Source: Nipponacmea schrenckii
Taxonomy: Eukaryota; Mollusca; Gastropoda; Lottiidae
Reading direction: 5' to 3'
Length of the DNA stretch: 64,000 nt
Assembly: GCA_030562195.1 (NCBI GenBank)
Contig: JAUJPP010000003.1
Coordinates: 26,195,398-26,259,397 of the forward strand
The notes beneath the pieces are model-generated. The model saw nothing but the letters and a program-made list of their open reading frames with translations, ran no database searches and was not told the origin of the DNA. Within the stretch, counting starts at the first letter, position 1. Each line of letters begins with the position of its first letter. The translations under genes were made by a program, and so were the position numbers. Positions 40,301-49,300 of this stretch are shown here, piece after piece.

Positions 40301-43300
40301 TCAAATTTCAAAACTTTAATAAATGATGTTTATTCAACAAATAACAGTTTTTGGTTCAGACTTACTGTGAAATGTATACAGGTCTAGTAAACCTAAATTA
40401 AATTGAACACGGTTTCAAACGGAAATGTCAGTTTAACTTATATTGTATGCTATTAGACATACATTGAACATTTATATTCCCCTGATAAAACAAGTGGTGC
40501 TAATTAGATAGAACAGGCAATTTGTTCTTATTCTTCACAATGTCATGCTATTACAAAGTGCATCTCATACCTTGACTGCAATAGCCACTTTTCTAATATC
40601 ACCATACCATTCCCACATCTGTAAATGGGGGTCAGAACAACATACCACTAGAAGTATCAGAGATACAACAACTGGTAGAATTGTAGGCAGGGGCATTAAT
40701 TTGACCTAAGAGTATCAATGACTTAAAGTTGCAACAGTTACCATAAGTATACCATTCTCTGTTTTCTAGCCATATTGATACTGTATTGTTGATGGTCTCG
40801 GTAATAATCTGAGATCATGCAGCTGAGAACAAATGCTACCAATGTCTATCAAGTTTCAATCACCAATTCAACCCAAGCCCTCCCCTAGTAATCACAAGTC
40901 TCTCACAATCTCTTGTGACCAATCTGATAAAACTCTAGATGATTAGTCTACCGTAAGCCCACCCCTAGTAGACACAAATGCCTCTCAATTTCTTGTGACC
41001 CATCTGATGAAAATGTACATTTTCAGTCAACCCCCACCCCACCCTAGTATTAACAAGTGTCTCACAATTTCTTGTGCCCCCTCTAATGAAACTTTACTTT
41101 TTTCTACCAACCCCACACCTAGTAGTCACGAATATCTTACAATATCTTGTGACCCATCCAATGAAATGCTGTACATTTTCAGTCGATCCTCATCCACACC
41201 TAGTAGTCAAGAGTATCTCACATTTTCTTGTGACCCATCTAATTGTCTCACAATTTCTTGTGACCCATCAAATGAAATGCTGTACATTTTCAGTAGATCC
41301 TCACCCCACAACTAGTAGTCAAGAGTATCTCACATTCTCTTGTGACCCATCTAATTGTCTCACAATTTCATGTGAACCATCTGATAAAGCTTTACATTTT
41401 CAGTCTATCCTCACCCCACAACTAGTACAGTAGTTAAGAGTGTCACACAATTTCTTGTGACATATCTGATGAAACTCTGTTGACTTAAACCTCCCTTAAG
41501 TTATAAGTCTAGATAAGTAAGTTAAGCAGTATAAGCTGAGATAACACTCTGTATTAGGTGTTAAGTCATATTAAGAAAGAAGAGGAAATGAAGGCTTACT
41601 GACTGAGCTTATCGAATACCTAATTAACGCCTTGTCTTTACATGTTATATCTGATTCGCCTGTATCTATACCTACTGCTTTTACATTAACACTTATACTT
41701 ACATTGGTAATGAGCTGTAGTGTAATTTTCAGTTATTGGGTGCTAAGAAATTGATTCCTCTACAGACTCACAAGCATCTACACCTGTAGCCAGCTAGCTA
41801 GCTTAAAGGTCTTTCTTTATGATAAAATCTCTAAGACTCTCAAGTTTTTAAAACTCTATCAGCTTAGTGCTCAATAGATAGCTGATTTATATTTTTATAA
41901 GTTTTTATCGACATTTAATAGTAGAGATACATTAAAAAAACTGATGATGACAATGTAAATTGTTGTAACGTTGTATATAATAAAACACAGGAGTAGTATA
42001 GTAAGTATACTGGCATATAAACTGATGATGACAATGTAAATTGTTGTAACATTGTGTATAATTAAACACAGGAGTAGTATACCATATAAACTGATGATGA
42101 CAATGTAAATTGTTGAAACATTGTGTACAATAAAACTCAGGAGTAGTATACATATAAACTGATAATGACAATGTAAATTGTTGAAACATTGTGTGTAAAT
42201 AAAACTCAGGAGTAGTATACCATATAAACTGATGATGACAATGTAAATTGTTGAAACATTGTGTACAATAAAACTCAGGAGTAGTATACCATATAAACTG
42301 ATAATGACAATGTAAATTGTTGAAACGTTGTTGTAAATAAAACTCAGGAGTAGTATACCATATAAACTGATGATGACAATGTAAATTGTTGAAACATTGT
42401 GTACAATAAAACTCAGTAGTAGTATACTATATAAACTGATGATGACAATGTAAATTGTTGAAACATTGTGTACAATAAAACTCAGGAGTAGTATACCATA
42501 TAAACTGATGATGACAATGTAAATTGTTGAAACATTGTGTACAATAAAACTCAGGAGTAGTATACCATATAAACTGATGATGACAATGTAAATTGTTGAA
42601 ACATTGTGTACAATAAAACTCAGTAGTAGTATACCATATAAACTGATTATGACAATGTAAATTGTTGATACACTGTGTACAATAAAACTCAACCATTTAA
42701 ATTGTATTCTGTTATTCAATGTTTTAAACTGTTATCTGTATTGACAGAGATTTTCTTCAGATTTACTCAACTGTGTAAGAAGAGTTGTGTATATAATTAG
42801 TAATTATACAGTATCTGAGATAAAGATGAATGATAATATAGTAACTATTGATGTCCGTTTACATTAAAGATTTAAAATAATCCCTGGATAATAATAACAT
42901 TGTTATACTATATTCTCCTAGGTAGAAACAAAGACAATCAGTAAGATTCTCAATATTGTCTGGTAAATCAATATCATACATCTTATTTTATAAACCTAAT
43001 ATTACTATAACAATTATTAAAGTGATAATTGCATTTTTATAGATAATTAAGTTTTTTAGATTTATCAGATAATATAAGAATTCTGTTCTGTTATTTATGG
43101 CAGTAGGTTTAACTTCTGATGAATATATGCTCTTATTAGCCAAGTTTTCAATTGTTCAATCACAGATACAGTATTCTTTTAAGTATACATAGTGTGACTT
43201 GAAACTCAAAACATGTTAGTGCTTTGGTCAATCAGATAAAAATATCCATTTCTGAGGACCAGCTGTAGTACAGTCAGTTAGAGATATGGAATCTTCTCAT

Positions 43301-46300
43301 GACATCAGTTGTATGATAAAGTCAAACAAAATAATGGTCATGGATTCTTATCTTAGTCATTACATGAAAGTCAGTTAACCTAAAATATCGCCTCTTTCCT
43401 CATTACCTCAGTCCACCCAGCACTAAATGGGTACGGATAATCCAGGAAATATCAATGCCTACAGGTTTGATCATGGATCAAAGATGGTAGACAAACTTCT
43501 AGTTGTAAAATAAGGTTATTTGGTTTTTTTTCTTTACTTCTTCCTTTTATGTCTATATTGATTTATCTAATGGCATGAAATCAACTTGTGAATAAGTCTA
43601 TGAAAAATATTATATTTGGAAGCAAATTATTATCCTTACACCTTAACACAAATCTTCAAAAACTGTCAGTGTTTTTTCAGCATCTATGTCTGTTATGTTT
43701 TTATTGATCAATATAATGATATATTGTGTCTGAAGTTGATGTAGTAGACTGTGTATTTGTTATTTCTAGGTTATTTCTAATAAACCAACTAATAGAAGGT
43801 ATATTAACTAATAGACCACAGTCTTCTTTCTTGATATATTCCTTTCAGATCAATCCTTTCATAGAAAATGGCAGAGTTCATGGAGAATTTAATTATGGTC
43901 TCAGTTTACATCTATTTTCAGCCTTTTCTTTATTAACACTGATTGTAAACTGTCTCTTCCGAACTCTTGTGAAATAGAAATGTCATTTGGTTCACTTACA
44001 CTTCTATCATGATCTCACACTATACACATGTATATTACACGTCTTAAAGTAAATTTGTAACTCAAATAAGACAAGATCCAGAATGACATTTGTTTTTAGA
44101 AATGTATCATGGAACTTAAAAATTAAGTATGTGGACTCTCACAAAGTGGATAAATTGACAAATCTATTTGACAAGTTGACAAACCTACTTGATGAATTGA
44201 CAAACCTACTTGGTGAGTTGATAAACATAGTGGACGAGCTGACAAACCTAGACTTGAGTTGAAAAACCTAGACAATGAGTTGACAAACCTACTTGATCAG
44301 TTGATAAACATAGTCGACGAGCTGACAAACCTAGACTTGAGTTGAAAAACCTAGACAATGAGTTGACAAACCTACTTGATCAGTTGATAAACATAGTCGA
44401 CGAGCTGACAAACCTAGACTTGAGTTGAAAAACCTAGACAATGAGTTGACAAACCTACTTGATCAGTTGATAAACATAGTCAAGAAGCTGACAATCCTAG
44501 ACATTGAAGTGACAAACCTAGACATTGAGTTGACAAACGTGGTCAATGAGTTAAAAAATCTTGTTGACAAGTTGACATACGATCTTCATCAGTTTACAAC
44601 ACTCCCACCCCCCAATGAAAAAATGTATAAGATTTGATTGACTTGAGTCCCCTTTTTACAATGTTGGCAAGCTGTGACCCTGCTATAGTCTGTATGTTCT
44701 TTGATTTTAAATAATGGATTGCATCTTAAAGTACTGTTTCCAGTTTATAGATTTGAACCTCAGGTCTGCAGTTTGGGACAAGTATAGATTAGCCTTCTGT
44801 ATTTGAACAGTGTAAAATCTTTCTATCATTGTATGGGTAAATCTATTTTATTCTATTTTCGTATGTGGTACTTGACATTTTCACAGCCTAATGGGAATTC
44901 TTCTCTCTAGTAATAACCATACCATTGACAAGATTTCACTGGCTTAATGGAATTGTCAGTATTATGAAGCTGATGAAAATATACTGAAGTCGGAAAATTT
45001 AGCATGTAACATTTTGACCTCTGATATGATAAAACAGCAAAATCAGCAGTCTGGAGCTCTAGTCAGATATGAGTGACAAATACAGTCAAATAAATGCTTT
45101 AATTCAGATGGTATCCTAATTAACAGTCTAGAGCTCTTGTCAGACATGACTTGTAAGTAATTCAAACCAAAAGTCTAGAGCTCCAGGAAGACATAATTGG
45201 TAAATAGCTTCAAACCAATTGATTGGTAACTACAGTCAAATCACCAGTCTTGAAGTTCTAAACATGATTTAAAATACAGTCAAATAAGCAGATTAAAGAT
45301 CTAGTCAGAAATGACTGATAAATAGAAACAATTCAACAGTTTCAAGCTCCAATCATTCTTAAAAATTAATGCTATACCGGTATTTCATCTTTTGTGAAGA
45401 AAATTACCATCTTCATTAGCCCACTAGGTGCAGAAGAAGTGGAAGTAAAGCTCCATTCATTTCATTTTTGTAAAGCAATTATAAATGACAAGTCACTCAG
45501 ACGTCAAACCCCTTAGGGTTGAGCCCTTCCGTGTTAAATTAGAAAATTCCAATTCTTTTTATCACTGCCTTTATGGAACTTCACAACAAATTGTAGCTAA
45601 CCTTGTTTAACCTGTCAGTCAGTAAACCTAATCAATAGATTATCCTGAAGTAAAATATCAGGAACAGACTAGAATATCAATATTTCTATATTTCTCTCAA
45701 TTGATGTATTGAGCACTATTTTAACAGTGGTATTTCTATATCACTCTACAATTGATGTATTGAGCACTTTTTTAACAGTGGTATTTCTATATCACTCTAC
45801 AATTGATGTATTGAGCACTATTTTAACAGTGGTATCTCAATATCACTCAACAATTGATGTATTGAGCACTATTTTAACAGTGATATTTCTATATCACTCT
45901 ATAATTAATGTATTGAGCACTATTTTAACAGTGGTATTTCTATATTTCTCTACAATTGATGTATTGAACACTATTTTAACAGTGGTATTTCTATATCACT
46001 CTACAATTGATGTATTGAGCACTATTTTAACAGTGGTATCTCAATATCACTCAACAATTGATGTATTGAACACTATTTTAACAGTGATATTTCTATATCA
46101 CTCTACAATTAATGTATTGAGCACTATTTTAACAGTGGTATTTCTATATTTCTCTACAATTGATGTATTGAGCACTATTTTAACAGTGGTATTTCTATAT
46201 CACTCTACCATTGATGTATTAACCACTATTTTAATAATGGTATTTCTATATCGCTCTACAATTGATATATTGAGCACTGTTTTATATCACTCTACAATTG

Positions 46301-49300
46301 ATGTATTGGGCACTATTTAAACAGTTATATTTCAATACGGCTCTACAAGTTTTTAACAGTGAAAATAATTTTGTCATTGCTTGGAAAAGGGGTATGAAGT
46401 TTCATTATAGATTTTTTAAAAACACCTGTTTCAACAGATTGTAGTGAAAATGTGGACAATTACATTATTAACCCATAAATTTGACTGGGTCATTAAAGGT
46501 CACCAATTCACCACCATATAAATTTTAAGCTATTCCTGTCACTTATTTTAATTGGTTATGAGCTAAAATTGTGTCTAATAAAATTCATTGACAAAAATAG
46601 GGCTCTTAAATCTTCAAGACTCTTGATAAAGCTTAAACTCATTGAGATATACAGGTACTAAATATACTATTTCTATGAGCATAGTCTAATGGGACACTTC
46701 CGTCCTGAGAAGTCATCCAAGGATGAACTTTCCCAGAGATTAAATCAAGAACCTATAAATCTACTTTTCTTCATAATAATAATAAACTCTTTATTTTAAA
46801 TGGGTCAGAATAAGGTCCAATACTTCAGTATACAATTCGTCTGAAAATACACAAGTACTTGTGCATCAAAATACGAAATATCTAAATCAACTTTATCACA
46901 GTTTCAAAATTCAAAACCCATATTTCATTCTTCATGATTATCAAAATGTAAACTTACCCACAGCACCTAGGGCAGATTGCTCAAGAGCTTCCAATTTCTG
47001 TCTCTTGATGGCGTTCTCCATACTGCGTTCTTTCTCAGCATCATACTGTCTATCAGTTATAGGTCCGACTAGCACGTAAAGATCTTCTAACCAGATATGT
47101 ATATCACCACTATATAGTTTAGTCCATGGTACATCTATCTTTAAACGCCCTGTAATCATAAAGTTAGTTATATATCAGAGGTTAGGACTGGATGATCAGT
47201 AAATTAAGCATATATATATTAGGATACAGGTTTCTATCACTGATATTTATCAAGAATGGTAATTTGGGTAATTTTTGTCTTTTTTCATCATTTCAAATTC
47301 TTTGTACTTTGAAAGATAAGATTACATAAACACACAATAAACTCTGTTTTTCCAGAAAGTAATTTTCAAAGTCATTCTTTTTTCCTTGAAGATAGTATAG
47401 ATTTACAAAGATTCAAAACACCTTTTCAATGATTTGCTTGAAGTCTCAGACTCAGTGGTAAAAGACTTTATCTTATCAAGTTACCGGTAATATAGCTCTA
47501 TAAAAGGTTTATAATAAGCCAATACAAGTGCCAAGGGCTTTTAATTTATCATTATCGTTCATTTTATGATTAATACCACAGTACTTACCAATATAGCCAG
47601 CCTTTACTTCTACAGGTAAATCAAGTTCAGCCTAAAATACAAATATTCAAATCTTTTAATACAGTCTCTCTCTTGAGGTGATGCAGGCTAGTTGAGCAGG
47701 TGTGCCCTTTTTAATAATTAGCATCCCCTCTTTAGGACCCCTTGATAGTTGGCACTCCATTAATATTAGGATTATAAAATAATATGGCTGTCTAGAAAAA
47801 TCTTCCCTTTTTGCACAATGCATTATGAACAGTGAAAATTCACATTGTTTTATTTCATATCAACTTATAGAGATTAAATTTATAATCAGTCCTAATTGCC
47901 ATAATGTAAAGAATCTGATTTTATTAATACATGAATAATGAATATTAATAAATTATTTTAATGTTGATGTCCTGACAAAATTTCCCCTGTTGCACACTGC
48001 ATGGATTTAAGATTCACATTAACCCAATCTAAAACAGTAAATCTACATATTGTATCCTATTTACTTATAGAGATTTATATTATAAATTATCAGAATGTTA
48101 AGTATTTGGTTGTGTTAATGCATGAGTAATAATGTAAAGATAATAAAGAGAGATCGATATTGTACAGCTGACACATTGAGAGACAATAATAAATAAATAA
48201 ACAGACAGTGTTTTATATCTGTACTATATTTATAATGATCTCAGATAACAAAATCAGTGACAAATCTTAATTGACATTTGATAGGTTGCACTTGTTAACT
48301 AGTGCTGGGTATTGCCAATCATGCCATGATATGATACATATCGCAATAGGCTACAAGGGTCACGATACAATACATATCGCATTACAAGGGTCACGATATG
48401 ATACATATCGCAAAAGGCTACAAGGGTCACGATATGATACGTATCGCAATACAAGGGTTATGATACGATACATATCGCAATAGGCTACAAGGGTCACAAT
48501 ACAATACGTATCGCAATACAAGGGTCACAATATGATACATATCGCAATAGGCCACAAGGGTCACGATACAATATGTATTGCAATACAAGGGTCATGATAC
48601 GATACATATCGCAATAGGCTACAAGGGTCACAATACGATATGTATCGCAATACAAGGGTCACGATATGATACATATCGCAATACAAGGGTCCCAGTACCA
48701 TACATATCGCAATAGGCTACAAGGGTCATAATACGATACGTATCGCAATAAAAGGGTCATAATTCGATACTTATGGCAATGCAAGGGTCACGATAAAATA
48801 CATATCACAAAACAAGGGACATGATAGATATTACAATACAAGGGTCACGACATGATAGGTTTTGCAATATGGAAATCAGATCAACACTTTTTCTCCAAGG
48901 TTTCAATTTTTTATACTTTGAACACTTGTATTTTGAGGAAACATATTTTAATGGAAGGGATGGAAGTTTTATAATTAATACAATACGAGTATCGTGGCAT
49001 GTAGTATCGTAATACATCAATTCAAAAAAAAAAAACTGTTTATTTTAACAAATTTTGAAAGATTTCTCAGTTTGGCATTTATACACCTACAGGAACCAGA
49101 CATCTGACATAAAATTGGAATGATTCAAATAGATTCCATATTAATGTCCTTGATAACAATAAAATTCAGGCACTTCATTTATAGTTATAGCTTCTATAAC
49201 AGTTATTATGATATCTTTATATAGCAGAAGATAGAAATCAGCCTAAAGAAACTCACCAAAGCTTCAGGGCGTAGCTGTAAATCTACAAATTCAGCATCTC

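Noticed and set aside
41935..42690. Calling the 69-bp satellite an active hammerhead ribozyme
   Set aside because: CTGATGA and GAAAC are present, but an extra base precedes stem II and no NUH cleavage triplet with a paired stem I is evident. Kept only as a resemblance.
41895..42719. 274-codon minus-strand ORF
   Set aside because: It translates the 69-bp satellite (23-residue period). The unit is a multiple of three without stops, so the ORF carries no evidence of coding.
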